From Amanita rubescens (Eukaryota > Basidiomycota > Agaricomycetes > Agaricales > Amanitaceae), in NCBI GenBank assembly GCA_015039365.1, contig WION01000047.1, forward strand, positions 207,940-271,939: DNA of 64,000 bases. Reading direction: 5' to 3'. The translations under genes and the position numbers were made by a program. Each line of letters starts with the position of its first letter. The first letter of the stretch is position 1. Positions 23,461 through 36,226 of this stretch are shown here, in pieces. The notes under the pieces are model-generated. The model worked only from the letters and a program-made list of their open reading frames with translations, made no database searches and had not been told where the DNA came from.

Positions 23461-23622
23461 AAACGGAGATGGGGATGGGCAACGCCTGCAAAGTTGCGAG
23501 CTTACGCCCGAGTCGACAGCAAGTGGCGAAAGATGATTAGATTTGACTATCTATAGGTAATTACATAGACACTGCTACGTTCAAGTTCTTCAAAGAGAGG
23601 CATGTTGATGGGGAAAAAAAAG

Positions 23623-25846
23623 TTACGGGAACAGAAACGATGCCATTTCGATGTCATGCTGTTTGGTGATGAACCCGCCACCCTCCACACCATCCGGGCG
23701 CCTCACAGTTATCTTGTTGACATCAGCCGGGTATTTGGCCTCTCCAATAGGCCCGGCCCAATCGAAGTCGATTAGGTGAATCTTCACATCATCAGATCTC
23801 AGCGACTCCTTTTCAATAAGAATATTGGCTTGTCGAATGTCCCCATGAACAAACCCCTTTTGATGTAACATTCGCACCACGCTCGTCACTTTATGTCGCA
23901 CCTTCTCGTTGTCCTCATCAGAGAGTATTAGATCAAATGGCACTAGGTACTTTGATTTGTCCATGATGACCGCGATCCAATCCGCAGATATTCGAACGCA
24001 TCGCCTAAGCCTCGGCGCTAAATCGTAGGATGCCAGATAGTTATGCGTGTCCTCCGAATACCAAGGCGTGAACTTGACAACGAATTCGCTAGAATCAGGC
24101 TGGTTGACAATGGAGGCAGAGAAGACAAGCTTTTCGTCATGGAGCCGCTCGTTGTACATGAAATTTATTTCCTGCCCGTTGTCTTCGTAGGATGTCAAGA
24201 ACGGATATCCGCGAGCTTTCTGAAGGTCAAGATTGTACCCCTCTGGTGGGGTTGGATTCACCTTGGCCTCGGCTTCGATTGACTTGTAATGTGCTTCAAT
24301 ACTGTTAGCGGCAACCATAAACGCATCGAGGGAGGCTGCAATCGTCCATCTGGCTTTGGTTTCCTTCCAATGGGTTGACAGATCGAAGATGTGTGTCAGA
24401 GGTTCGACCCTTACGCGCTTCCCGTCCCATACTGCACCGTAAAATCCCAAATAGGAACCTGAATATACCATGAACAAGTGAACCGACAATAAATGAGCAG
24501 ACGTACCCATATCTATCATGAGAATGCTCGGAAAACGTGTGTTGAAGTTGTAGAAGCGACGGGGATCCCTATGTGCTTTGCTCAGAAAGTTTGCATAGTA
24601 TAGGATGACCTGGTTGAGAACATCTCCGTGCTCTTTCTTGCATGCTCGGATAGCTGCCGGCATGACGATGACGAGAAGGTTTCCATCAGTCATGAATTCG
24701 GTACCCGGGACCGTCTGCTCGTGGAGCCGGAGACCCATGTGCCGCTCGAGTATGAACTGAATTTCCGTCCTCCGCTCGAGCTCCAGACCGTGCCATTCGC
24801 AGGCGACAGGGGCAAGTTCACCGAGACAAATGAGTGCTCGCTCCGAAGGTGCCTTTTCACACCTATCTTTGAAGATTGCAAAAGCTTCGTGAAGTAGCAC
24901 AAGAGGGATCGTAAGGGGTTCAAACGGACGATTGAGGGCAATGGCACGTTCTGGTCCCACAATTTGTTTGAACCGGGATGCATCCGCTAGGGTCGACGTC
25001 GAGGGCGCGCTCGCAATGTCCATCCTCAGACGCTTAAGTGGCAGATGACCATCTTCACCATGTTTGCGCTTGTCCTGCTGGATATCTACAATGGTAAATC
25101 ACTTGCATAATAGCAGGATTGAAAGAGAGTACATACTAGGCAGCTGTACCAGCAGCATCTCATCCGGTGGCATCTTGAGTTTCAACACATATTCCTCGTC
25201 AGGGAGCCGCTTGGCGTGCTGATTGTTAGAAAGGTCGAAGGTGCGGACACGTGCCTCAAATGCTTGTTTGCCTTCTTTATTTCCTTGTACCTTCAGACCA
25301 CTGCATCTCAACACCGCGGGCTCGTTGAGGCCAATTTCGATACCGACCTTTGCTAAGACCACCTCCTTCACCTTCAATACATTGATCCCAGGAAATACGG
25401 CGACAGAGAGGAGGCGAACAGGCTTCTGATCAAGATCGACGACGAGGCACCAGAGGGGACCTGACATGACAGTGGTAAATCACTTGAATATAGCAGGGTG
25501 AAGGAGAATATATACTGGGCAACCGTACCAGTAGCCTCTCATCCCCTTGCACACCGAGGCTCGACACATTTCTAGCTGGACCAAGTATACGGGCAGTCTT
25601 CTTGTTGGAAAGGTCGAGCCTGAGAATAATTTCTTGGAGTACTTTTGGATCGTCATCGTCGGATGCCAGGGCAGTGCATTTCCACACTTCGAGCATGTTG
25701 ATGTCAATGTCGCCAAAGACCATTGGTTCCACATCCTTGAGCAGCTGCTTCAGTCCTAGGATAGTTGTTTGAGGAGATATGAGCACAGCGGTCTCGCAAA
25801 GATATTCCTTCATAGCATCGATAATGATGCATCCGACGGATGACAT
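23623..25846 (-). CDS. Crinkler-type protein: two CRN header domains plus kinase-like domain
   Basis: ATG at 25846 gives MSSVGCIIIDAMKEYLCETA and a ~105-residue ubiquitin-fold-like CRN header ending ERLLVRLP. An intron (GTATAT...GTCAG) then joins in frame to a second header starting SPLWCLVVDLDQKPVRL and ending EMLLVQLP. A further intron leads to a KRKHGEDGHLPLKRLRM linker with basic clusters like a nuclear signal, and a 466-residue exon. That exon ends in a kinase-like core with HGDIRQANIL (catalytic loop; HGD instead of HRD) and LIDFDWAG (DFD instead of DFG), and stops at 23623. CRN proteins pair such headers with toxin-like, nuclease or kinase C-terminal domains. Tandem headers are unusual. 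The 5' end abuts a duplicated DUF7598 fragment, so the true start could lie further upstream. Confidence 0.7.
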
Positions 25847-25889
25847 GATGGTGTTACGGCCGTTGAATTGCCCAAAAAAGGTATGGCGA

Positions 25890-26960
25890 TCATTGTGTGA
25901 TGGCCAGATGTGTTCATCGCTCTCAATGTTGTCCGTATTTATTGCTGCAGCAAAGGGCTCAGATCCCATTGCCAATAACACACAGGTGCAGGACTCTGAT
26001 TATATTTTGTGCGTTCACTTGTTCGACTCGCTGCGTCTACCCTGCCTTCCTGAAATTGATCATGTGCAGGGGAAGCACAGTCCCCAGCCTGCAGGCGCGT
26101 TTTCGGCCGTTCTCAACATGTTATTGATTATCGGACAAACGATTATTCTCTTCCTCTCCGAGTTTGGCTGGCCATCAGTGTTCTTTTTCCCCATATTGGG
26201 GAAAGATTTTGGCCTAGGTCCACTGGGGTTGATACAATGCCTGTTCGTCTTTCTCTTTTCTCATGGCCAGACTACAATTAATCGTCCGTTATGACTTAGC
26301 ATCGGCGCAGCCGTGTTATCCCACTATGTCGATACCTTCACCCTTGACTCGGCTTTCCTCGTCTTCTCGGTTGGTTGTCTCCATATATTATTGGGCCTCA
26401 TATTCGGCTCTTCTGCGCGTGCAAAATGATCTGTCACTTCCTGACGGAACCAATCGGAACCACCGCTTCCAAGCTATTCCCCCGGTTCCGCGACACCAAG
26501 GACGCTAGGTAGTCCGCCATCGCTGGTTTGGGGTGACAAGAAAGCATGTGGCTCCGGCTCCGGCTCCGGGCCTGGAATGGGATTCGGAAGACAGGCAGAG
26601 AAAGCTGCTGGGGTGAAAGGTCACTTTGTACACGTCGAGATATCGGACGCTGCGTGTTGTCAGAACCACTTGACACCCTACGGCGCTACGCGCCTAGAGC
26701 GTCAGCAAGTGCAAACCGTGGCACCACGCAATGATGACCACGTCTGTTGCTTGTCGCGGGAAAACAGGTGCTGATATAGACATAGATATATATATTGTAA
26801 CGACGAGATGATGCGACACGACATAGCAGTATTGTTTGTATTATTACTATGGTGGTATGAATAGCCGTATTTTTGATTTGAGAGCATTCCTTCCAAGGCT
26901 GAATACACAATGTTGTCGAAGTTCGAATCAAATATTTTATCCACATTTCATCTCATGAGC
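25890..26960 (+). pseudogene. Truncated, inverted copy of the DUF7598-like gene
   Basis: From about 25890 to 26960 this strand repeats the minus strand of 7365-8545, including introns, coding exons and 3' flank. Exon 2 has lost most of the first membrane helix (TTATCCGC... is replaced by a direct jump to GCTGCAGCAAAGGGC), a further deletion removes GAGCGATT near 26185, and the tail region has lost part of the Gly/Pro-rich stretch. No complete product is possible. The copy contains no part of the 5422-7320 element. Confidence 0.8.
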
Positions 26961-27119
26961 AACAGAAAGTCAGTGACAAATGATATATGTTTCTGCTGAA
27001 TAATCCAATCACACTATGTTGCATATCCAGGATATTCCCCATGTACACACACAAAACAGTCAGAGAAACCAATTTTTAGATTTTTTTCAGAGTTGTAGAT
27101 ATTTTCACTAAAAACCCAT

Positions 27120-29877
27120 CTACCGATACCCAGATCCTTGTTTTGCAGACGAGCTATTCCGTGCCAACTCACTATACTCAAGTAGTCAGACTTGTATAAC
27201 CCGATGGAGGTGAAGGAAAGACATACACAAATGCCGACTCGATGCACTGCTTGACATCCTTGTAGCTCACAACCAGACATGACTGTTCGTCCCTCGCAAC
27301 CAACATGATTTTTTCCTCCGTCCCAGCGTCGAGCTGTGACGTTAAGTAACAGTACCAAAAACGGGAAATTGAGCCGCGAACCTTGTTCAGGCAAGTAAGC
27401 ACGTGCGTAAAGTTCATTACCGGGTTACCATTCTCGTCCACTTGATGAAACACATAATCCCTGAACAATTTAATGATGTACCGATCCCCTGTTTCGGACC
27501 ACCGCGGATCTCGCGCGAATCTGAACAGGGCAAGGGGAAAAGCACAATGAGCGGCGGAGAAAGCGGTGACCGACGTACTCTGGCCTCTCGTTGATAAATC
27601 CAAACTTGCACAAGAGCCGCACCAGGCGGGCATTTTCCAACTCGCTCAATAATTCGTTTTCGAGCCGATCTGTAGCGCTACCAGAAACCCCTGCGTCAAT
27701 AAAAAATGGACACTTTTGAGAAGGACACGGAGAACTTTACATCAACGCGTCATTTAGATCAATTAAGACTTTACCCCTTATCATATCCAAAAGTTGATCG
27801 ATCGTCTACACACGCCTTGTTATTATCGTTTATAGTGCAAAAAAAAATAGACACAAAGCTACTCACGCGATGTTGACCACCTTTGCTCATCAGAAATAGG
27901 ATTGCGTTTTTTAAATCATGGCTGTACTGTCTCCCGATGGTGTCCAGGCTCTTTTGAAAGACGGCGCCGTTCGTGACGGCCAAGGTGCTACAGCACAGAA
28001 CATACAGCAGCCGTCCGAACATGACCAAGTCGTCCTGTTGAAGATTCGTGATATCCTGAGGCGTGTCATGCGTCAAAATATCAATGAGACCACATGAGCC
28101 TATGCGAACTCTGGGCATGCCGAAATTTTAAAAAAAGGTCGAAAAGGAATCACCAACGTACCGGTTCTGACCCGTGACTAGAATCTTTGTCGCGTCGACA
28201 GTCCGAACGGCCAGCCTCGCATCATGAACTTGCTTGATCGCGGAGCTAATCTGGACGACGTAGGTCCATATGACGCGCTCGGGGATCAGCGGCTGTCCTC
28301 CTGACCCAGTCCCAACGCCACTGACAAGCCCCGTCCCCGTGGGGTTCCCACCAGCAAACGAGAATCCGGACAGCGATCGCTGTGACTGGAACCCGAATCC
28401 TGATGTCGATGAGGAAGCGGGCTGGTGCAGTTGTTGTTGTTGTTGTGCCGCTTGGGATTGGAAAGCGGCTACCTTGGCTTTAAGATGGACATCAAACAGG
28501 GTGCGTGCATTGGAGTGGTGTGTGTAGCACACGACCAGGGCTACACGATGGAGATGATTAGATACATCAGATAACCAAGCGAGGAAATACGTACAACTGT
28601 CATTGAAAGCACGTGTGGTGAAGGCCTCATGCACAGAGACAATGTTCGGATGTCTAATTTTGGACCAAGTTTCGATGGATGCGAAAGCCGATAGAGCAGT
28701 TTGCTGAGTGAGTCTGAAGTCTATACGTCGCACGTGTTAGCCAAACCTCAAGCTCAAGCAATGCCATTCCCACTTTCGACGCGTCGAAGCGTGTACGGCA
28801 ATCCATCTGACGTCCGGATGGCTCGGTACACGATCGAGTACCAGGTAAGGAATTTGCGGCGTTCATTTTGCGAGCTAATGTTCTCCAGCGGAACGAGGGT
28901 GTGATAACCTTGTAATTCATCTGGGAGCTCCATTCCGATCGGCGCTACATCTCGGATGGTCTCGCTGCGAGACTGCAAAGTTTGCCGCAGATCATTGGAT
29001 GGTGGGATAAAATGCGACCCTGTAGTTGATGTTGTAAAAGGAGCGGGTATGGCAGGCGTGTACAAATGGTAATTTAGCTACGGCCGTTAATATTAGCAAG
29101 AAAAAGAGGGTAAAAGATAAGCAAACTTACGGGTTGCCGAAGAAAGACCGGTGCAGCGGCGTAAGGATATGGAGCAGCCGCATCATATTCTCCTTGATAG
29201 GGATTGTATTGAGATTCGTCATAGAATTGTGTGTCGAGCTAGGGAACTGTGAGTGGGTGTGTGTGTATCAAGATCAGAAAGATCCGCACGCTTTGCATCT
29301 GATCAACGACGGAGCCAACGGAAGTATCACCGGCATTGAAGGAATAACTTTCAAGCGGTTCATATGTACTGGTGGGCTCGGGAGATGCAGGGATAGGGCT
29401 AGTAGGTACGGTGGGGGCGGCATTGGACGGGGGAGGGCTGGCTGGGACGGGAGTGCTTGCAGCCTTGGGGACAAAGACAGGGGCATTGATGGCTTGTGCA
29501 GAGAGCGTGCCTGTGGAAGGGCCGGATGGGCTGGAGCGGCTTAGATGGTCAGCAGATGGGGGTGGAGAATTGACTCACGTTGCCGGGGAAGAAGGTTCTT
29601 GAGATTTGGGGTGATAATAGATACAGCCCTTGTCCTGGAATTTACAGTAACTTCGCACAATCAGCATAGAAAGAAGATGTACACGGAATCGTATACCCGT
29701 AGATCATGATATTCCTACATTGTCGTTGAATTGCATCTGAGGTTGGGTCAATAGGGATATACGAGAAGAATGTAATTACAAAACAAAACCTTTTCTATTG
29801 GGTCTAAGATCATCTTGTGTGGTTGTTGGATCAACGATTTTAACTGCTTGAGATTGAGGACGAGCAAAGAAAGGCAT
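27120..29877 (-). CDS. PAN3: PAN2-PAN3 deadenylase subunit PAN3
   Basis: ATG at 29877 gives [17 protein letters not shown]. Two small introns complete a C3H zinc finger, [20 protein letters not shown] (Cys-x7-Cys-x5-Cys-x3-His type). A Pro/Ser/Gln-rich linker follows, then the pseudokinase domain (28.1-28.9 kb: [20 protein letters not shown], then [19 protein letters not shown]) and the C-terminal knob ending [31 protein letters not shown] and [20 protein letters not shown]. The last short exon reads [16 protein letters not shown] and stops at 27120-27122. PAN3 binds poly(A)-binding protein and recruits the PAN2 exonuclease for the first step of mRNA poly(A) shortening in the cytoplasm. It is transcribed away from the gene at 29975; the two ATGs are only 97 bases apart. 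Confidence 0.93.
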
Positions 29878-29974
29878 GATATGAGACAGCCAAATAAGGC
29901 TACAGCGTGACTGAACTCTGGTTCATCAAAAAAATCTTTGCAATTTCGTTCGTCCTCATGTTACAGTTGCTCAC
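29878..29974. promoter_or_regulatory. 97-base bidirectional promoter interval
   Basis: The region between the opposing start codons of PAN3 and the acidic nuclear-type gene. Both transcripts must start in or around this short stretch, so they probably share control elements or have overlapping leaders. Confidence 0.5.
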
Positions 29975-32527
29975 ATGCTTTCCCCTCAGAATCAAGTTCC
30001 CCTTCCTATGGACGACGATGACAATGACATATGCCCAGTATGTGATGGCGATTGCACTTGTCGTCCAAGACCCGTAGTTCTCGACACCTCACTACAACAT
30101 ACACCTCTTAAAATAAAGCTCACAGTACCACAGAGTATGCTTGCAAATCGACACAAGGTGCCCCCAATAGCTCACCAATCAGACATCGAAGATCTTGGAT
30201 CATCATCTACAGCCTCAACAGCACCCCCACCCCCTCGTCGTAAACGTCGTCCCCCCAAAGCTCCCCGATCACATATCAAATGTAAAAGCATCTTTGTAAA
30301 GCAAAAAACTCCCCTTGCAAGATCAAGGCTTACAAAAGACAAACAAGCCGCTGTCGCAATATCCAGAAAAGTTGCCGCTACAAAAAGGCGCGGACGTGAT
30401 CGCAGCGAGACTGTTGGCTCACGCGACACCTATGATGGCGACGACGACGACGATCGATTTCCTACTTTTGTCTCCGCATCTGCTCTTTCGTCTCTTTCGT
30501 CCGATTCGGACTCGTCTTCTACAGACGCGTTCGAGACGGACTCTGAGATCGAGGCAGAGGAGGAAAATTTTATTATCCACCAGGTTAGGGACAAGGCCCG
30601 TGTCAGGCGCGAGCTGCTTGGCGACGATTGCCAAACGAAAAGGATCCAGAATAATAATTGGGTCATACGACCTCGGAAAAAAAGTGTCGGTCCGAGCGAT
30701 GGCGAGATGGACGTCGACTCGGACGCCACTGTAGATGACGATGACAATGACGAAGAAGATGGAGACGAGGACGAAGAAGACGATGAGGACGAGACAGATG
30801 TTAAGGGAGTCGGTGCGGGCTACGTCGGGCTCGCCACCGGCTGGTCAGAAGAGGACGAATCAAGCTTTGATGCCGATCTCTTCTTCGCCAATCTCTCCGG
30901 CTCTGATTCCTCCTCCACCCCCACATCCGACGCTGAAGATGACGCCGACCCATCCGATATGGAATCTGTATCAGCCACAGTGACCGATCTACTCCCACAC
31001 CTCCGCCAAGGCTTGGAAAATTTGCCGTTTGAAGTAACAGAAAGTTGGGATGGTCAGATCGTCTTCACAAACGGGCTCAGAGACGGCCAAGGCGTCCTCG
31101 ACATTGATTTTGAGATTGATGCTGCCCAGTTCATGGTTTACTCGAGTCCCGGCTCGGGAGACAGCTATAGTGACGTAGACATGATCCACTCCGACAGGGG
31201 GTACGAAGAAGATCTCGACTGGGGAGAAGGAGATACGACGGATGAAGAACTGGTGGGGGAGAACGACCTCCCAAATGAACGTGCAATGCAGCTTTTTAGC
31301 TTCCCCCTCAGCGTGTCCGCCATCAATCCCCTGTCTACGGTTAGTCCTGCTGTCAGTCCGGGCCCACGGTCTCGCCGGCCACTCACCGGCGTCCTCTCGT
31401 CTCCCAAACCTGCCGACATACTCGCTGGTCGAGTGTTTTGGGAGTCTGACGAGCTCGACGACGTGGACGACACCGCTCGGAAAGGCACGGGACCCCGAAA
31501 AGGCTGCTTCGCTCCCAACTCGGAGACGCGTACCGCGGTCATAGACGACTCCCACAAGGCTGTGCCTTCTCCTCACCCAAGCTTCCGCCGTGATAAATTA
31601 AGACGTATGGGTCTGGTTAACGTGCGTCTATTTGTCTCGCGTGCCCATAACCGATGAGGTACTGACTGGTACTTCTATATATAGCCCTTTCATCACCGTC
31701 ACCATGCATCGATCACTGATATGGCTTCCAGCAGCCCCGTGGCGGACCGTTCGTCTCCATTTGTGTCGTCCGCAGATACTACTGGCCCAATCGATATACC
31801 GTACTTTCCCTCCATCGCACTAAACGACGTGCTCGAGCCGTCGTTTTTGGACCCTGAGCCTGACCTCATTGCTGTAGATTACGCTGAAGAGCCACCTTGC
31901 TCATCTAGCGCGGCTACGTCTGGGGTCGAAAGCGACGCCAAGGGGTTGGGGTTCAATCGATGGGACCTTGTTTCGGTTAGTGCGGATGCGTTTAGGCAAA
32001 CAAGAGAGACGGGTACCCCAATTACCGATAGCGGGTGGCGATCTGGGAATCCGACGACGAGCCCGGTCACCGATTATGGCAAGATGATCAGGGCCAGTCC
32101 GTTTACAGCCATGCGCGACATGTTGGCGTCATCCTCTTCTTCGCTTCCCAGGAGAAGCAAAAAGAAGCGCGTGAATAGGATGATGGACATTTCGCCTGTG
32201 ATCCTCCCACGAGATGGAGATCGGACCCCGACGAATATGCACCTCAATTCGAGCCCGCCGAATCACCCACACCACACTAATCAACAGCAAAAGAGTCGAA
32301 AAGAACTTCGCCGCGAGCGAAAACTAAAACGAAAGAGTGCTGCGCAGACTGCACACCAGCAGCAGCACCAACATCGCCAGTATCGTCATCACAATTCGCC
32401 AAATAGCCAACATTATCAACATCATCATGCTCATCGGCATTATCCAAATTCAAAATCGCGTGGGTTGTCGGCGGTGCAGAGGACTGGATTTGGCTCCTCG
32501 TCGTCTGTCCCGCCTTTAAGTTTGTGA
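29975..32527 (+). CDS. Acidic, Ser-rich nuclear-type basidiomycete protein
   Basis: Exon 1 (ATG at 29975) and a second exon, joined across an intron of about 31,621-31,684, give roughly 840 residues. Visible in order: a Cys cluster DICPVCDGDCTC near residue 18; an Ala/Pro/Lys/Arg-rich stretch with several basic clusters (PPPPRRKRRPPKAP); long Asp/Glu runs near residues 255-275; a compact block LPFEVTESWDGQIVFTNGLR; and a C-terminal half with GFNRWDLVSVSADAFRQTRE and SPFTAMRDML. The tail is His/Gln/Asn-rich with a strong basic motif (KSRKELRRERKLKRK). Composition and basic clusters suggest a chromatin or transcription factor. An Ifh1-like role is possible but I cannot show it. No DNA-binding fold is evident. 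Confidence 0.7.
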
Positions 32528-33073
32528 AGAGGAAGAAAAAGAAAGATTAAGCTTTCAAGGCCTTTGTATGATGTTTTCACTTTTTTTTCGTTCTTTTTTC
32601 GTTTTTTTATTATTGCTACCTACCACGATGCCAGCCAACAACTCACACACACACGCGTTTATGCTTTTATATCTGTTCCATACCTCGTCCATTTGCATCA
32701 AAGCGTTATATACGCCCTTTCCCTCCCTTTTTTTTCCCTTCCTGTTTATCATGTATCCTGATGATGACGACGACGACGACGAAGATGACGGTGGTGGTAA
32801 TAGTGCATATATATATTGTCGCTTGCGATGTGTATGTATGTTACTAGTACTTTGGTATACATGTGTATTTCTATTATACTTGTTCTTGTCTCCTCCCGTG
32901 TAACATGTGAAGAAGTTGTAACTATAATTTGTACTGCTATTGCTCTCGAATATTACTTTGGAGCTGGGCTTTTTGACTGCGCATCTTGATTGATCCGTTC
33001 ATTAACAAAGGTACAACGGAGATAGGTATAGGCGCTCAACGCGTATCGTAGCAACCACTTCCGGACAACCTGC
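32528..33073. other. Convergent intergenic region
   Basis: Holds the 3' flanks of the genes at 29975-32527 (+) and 33074-33894 (-), several T-rich runs and a short GAT/GAC repeat at about 32758-32790. A 60-residue minus frame at 32953-33135 overlaps the end of the secreted-protein gene and could be an alternative last exon. No other gene seen. Confidence 0.5.
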
Positions 33074-33894
33074 TTAGGCGTATATCGCATCATATTGGCG
33101 TGGTCCGAGACGTTGGTATACATAGTTTCGTTCATTGTTACTCCTATAAAAAATCAATGCGCGTTCCAACAAACTCGGGTTGAGGTATATACTCACACTG
33201 AGATACGGTGCTCATCCCTACACTGATCAACATAATTCTGCCGCCGGCGTCCTAAAGGAACCTCCGAGTCTTGTGCGTCGCCCGGGGACACGGGAAGAAC
33301 GCCTACCCCGTAAGAAATAACGATATAGTACGTTTTTTCTCCGGAGGTTTCGGTCTTGAACCATCCGACTAGAGTATTGAAATGTTGGTGGACGTAGATC
33401 TTGCGGAAAACTCGAAGTAATTTGCTAGGATCTGCTCGAGGATTGCGTACTACGATTCTTCTGACCAAGGGAGTCACTTTGCCCTTTCTGATCGCGTTGG
33501 ATGGACGGATAAGATACGCTTCGTCGTTCTCGTCGCCTACGAGCCGGCGATTCGAAAGTCGTACGGTACACGCTTGCCTGACGGCAGAATCGGATATACG
33601 GTCTCGGCGGGCGTGATCGAGCAAAGTATCTAAACTCAACCCGATCGGTGGGTGTGATGGAGGTTCTTCGGCTTCACCTGGTGGTCCAACTAGTTCAACC
33701 TGAGGTTCACTGCCTTCAAGTCCGTCATACAAAGAAGGGGCGTGTTTAAGTCGTTTCTAAGAAAAGTTGTCACGATCTGGTAAATTGGTGAGGAGGATTC
33801 AACTCACCGAGAGGGTCGAATGATCATGGTTATGGTGTGACCCGCACACGGTGTTGAAAATTAGAAAAAGGGGGATAAAGGCAGAAAGACGCAT
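33074..33894 (-). CDS. Small secreted protein, copy B of a two-member family
   Basis: ATG at 33894 opens MRLSAFIPLFLIFNTVCG, a signal peptide, then SHHNHDHSTLS and an intron to KRLKHAPSLYDG. The core has LVRRIVVRNP, VGWFKTETSGEKTYYIVISY and DQCRDEHRISV, which line up with copy A at 4338-5091 (VRRI, W-KT, YYIV, charged end). A GTGAGT donor after ATCTCAGT leads to a short last exon (SNNERNYVYQRLGPRQYDAI, then YA) and TAA at 33074-33076. A competing frame in the same exon stays open for 60 residues to 32953, so the C-terminus is not certain. There are few cysteines and no catalytic motif. The function is unknown; secretion is the only supported property. Confidence 0.6.
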
Positions 33895-34579
33895 GTGTGT
33901 CCAGCCCCGGTTGAAATCGAGTGCATCGTGAAATTTTTATACCCCAGCGGCTGATACCTGAATCACTGATGTTTTGAGACGCGATCAAAGCCCCAACTCA
34001 GGCCTTAGAAACCGCTTCCTACTTGGACAACCAAAGGGCCCAATAATGACGTACACGGTCGCGACAGGAACTGAAAAGCGGGGAAGCTCGGATACCTAAT
34101 TGCTGCCGTTAGCAAGGGGTATGTCATGGTTCATATAACCAGAAGGGTCATTTCAGCCAGGGGGAATAGCTGGTGTGGAAGATACCATGAGCGGAACAGG
34201 AAAGAGCACATGCTCCAGCACAAACGTTTCTGTTCCAGCGATGTAGTGCAAAATATTTCTTTTTGCAGGCTGCCATGTACTCGTGATTCACGGGTAATCT
34301 GAGTATGCACGACGCAAGTACTTTCGTTGCAGGTGCTAGCGCTAACATCTGTTCTTTCGTACGTTGAGTCCTTCGGATGTATTTTACGCGGATGCTGAGC
34401 GCTGAGCGCTGATGCCTATCATGTGCGGATGTTGATTCATCGACGCACGTTTACATATGGCACACATGGATTTCACTCAAAGATCGCACGTCAACACTAA
34501 ATTCTAACTGCCGACACTCCCATGCAAACACTTAAATGTAGCCCCCCAGTGCATGGTCTTTTTCCTGCGCAGATTGGAT
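33895..34579. other. Divergent intergenic region, no gene seen
   Basis: Upstream of the secreted protein (minus) and of the acid phosphatase (plus). A few short open frames only. A gctgagcgctgagcgctgatg tandem repeat lies near 34394. The phosphatase promoter must lie here, but no phosphate-response (Pho4-type CACGTG) box was recognised. Confidence 0.4.
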
Positions 34580-36226
34580 ATGAAAATTCCAACGTCGTTC
34601 TCCCTGGCGGTAGCCGCCCTTCTTCCCCTCTCTGCCGTTGCAAACCCAGTAATCAATGAAACTGCAGTGTTGCCAATGCAGATCCGACTCGCCTACGCTG
34701 GCCCAAACGCCATGTTTGTCAGCTGGAACACTTATACTCAACTACCGCGGCCGACTGTTCGGTTTGGGCGTTTCTCTCGGGCTCTCGGCCGGACCGCGTC
34801 GTCAGACGTGTCCGTGACGTACCCAACGTCGACGACGTACAATAACCACGTCAAGATCACTGGTCTTGAGCCCGGCACCAAGTACTACTACCTCCCCGAG
34901 TTCAGTAACACCAGGATTCCGTACTCGTTCACGACGAGCCGCGTCGCGGGTGATCAGACCCCGTTTACCGTGGCGTACGTTGCGGACTTGGGCTTGATCG
35001 GACCAGATGGTCTCTCTACTACTGTTGGAGTTGGCGCAGCGAACCCATTGGGACCTCATGACCACACTACAATCCAGATTTTGGAACAGAATGTGCCGCT
35101 TTTCGACTTTTTATGGCATTGTAAGTTTTTTTTTTGACTTGTCACGACAAGTGCTTATATATATATGCCTTTTAAGCTGGTGATATCGCGTATGCGGACT
35201 ACTGGTTGAAGGAAGAGATTCAGGCTTACCTTCCCAATACGACAATTGCAGATGGGCACAAAGTTTATGAGATGTTGCTCAACCAGTACTACGACGAGAT
35301 GATGCCTATTACCGCGTACAAGCCGTACATGGTCGGACCTGGCAATCATGACTCAAACTGTACGAAACGTTTATTGTGCCTGAGGGAGTGGCAACTGACC
35401 TTTTGGCCGAAATAGGTGACAATGGCGGTACAACGAACCACAACACCAACGTATCTTATACCGTATCTATCTGTTCGCCTGGTCAAACGAACTTTACCGG
35501 CTTTATGCATCACTTCCGCATGCCAAGCGCCGAGTCTGGGGGTACGGGCAACTTTTGGTACTCGCATGACCATGGAATGGTTCACTTCGTCCAGTTCGAC
35601 ACGGAGACGGATTTGGGCAATGGATTGGTTGGTCCTGATGAGCCAAATGGCAGCGACGTCGAAAACAGTGGACCATTTGGAAGCTACCCAAATGCTCAAA
35701 TAGACTGGCTGAAAGCGGATTTGGCATCCGTTGACAGGAAGAAGACGCCGTGGGTCGTCGTGGGTAAGTAGCTTCCTCTGTTTCGATAAGAGTGCTTATC
35801 ATCTATTTTCGTATAGCGGGTCACCGACCGTGGTACATCAGTGCCGGGTCTGGCGATATATGCACCGATTGTCAAGACGCTTTTGCTACGATCTTCCAAG
35901 ATTACTCTGTTGATCTGGTCTTGACTGGACATTTCCATGTTTATGAGCGCAATGCGCCTATTCTGAACGGTGCAGCTGATCCGAATGAGTTGAATAATCC
36001 ATCTGGGCCTTGGTATATTTCGAATGGCGCTGCAGGCCATTACGATGGTTTGGACCCACTCAATACGCCTCTTATGGACTACTCGAGGTACGCGCAAGAC
36101 TCGGCGTACGGATGGAGCAGGTTAATTTTCCATAACTGCACTCATTTTACTCAGGAATTTGTGGCAAGTGCAAATGGGTCGGTTTTGGATACGGCTACAC
36201 TATATAAGGAGAGGAAGTGTAACTAA
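34580..36226 (+). CDS. Secreted purple acid phosphatase
   Basis: ATG at 34580 opens MKIPTSFSLAVAALLPLSA, a signal peptide; the in-frame ATG at 34553 would place extra residues before it. Three short introns (about 35,119-35,176, 35,358-35,415 and 35,765-35,817) join four exons. The N-terminal fibronectin-like domain (IRLAYAGPNAMFVSWNTYTQ) is followed by the metallophosphatase motifs in order: VADLG (D-x-G), GDIAYAD (GD-x-x-Y), GNHD, AGHRPWY (V-x-x-H type) and GHFHVYER (GH-x-H). These bind the dinuclear Fe(III)-metal centre. Such enzymes release phosphate from organic esters outside the cell. The Asp in GNHD replaces the more common Glu of GNHE and is a frequent fungal variant. Several N-x-S/T sites fit a glycoprotein. 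Confidence 0.92.

Noticed and set aside
32758..32790. Asp-rich coding repeat
   Set aside because: A short GAT/GAC microsatellite in an intergenic region, without a supported open frame around it.
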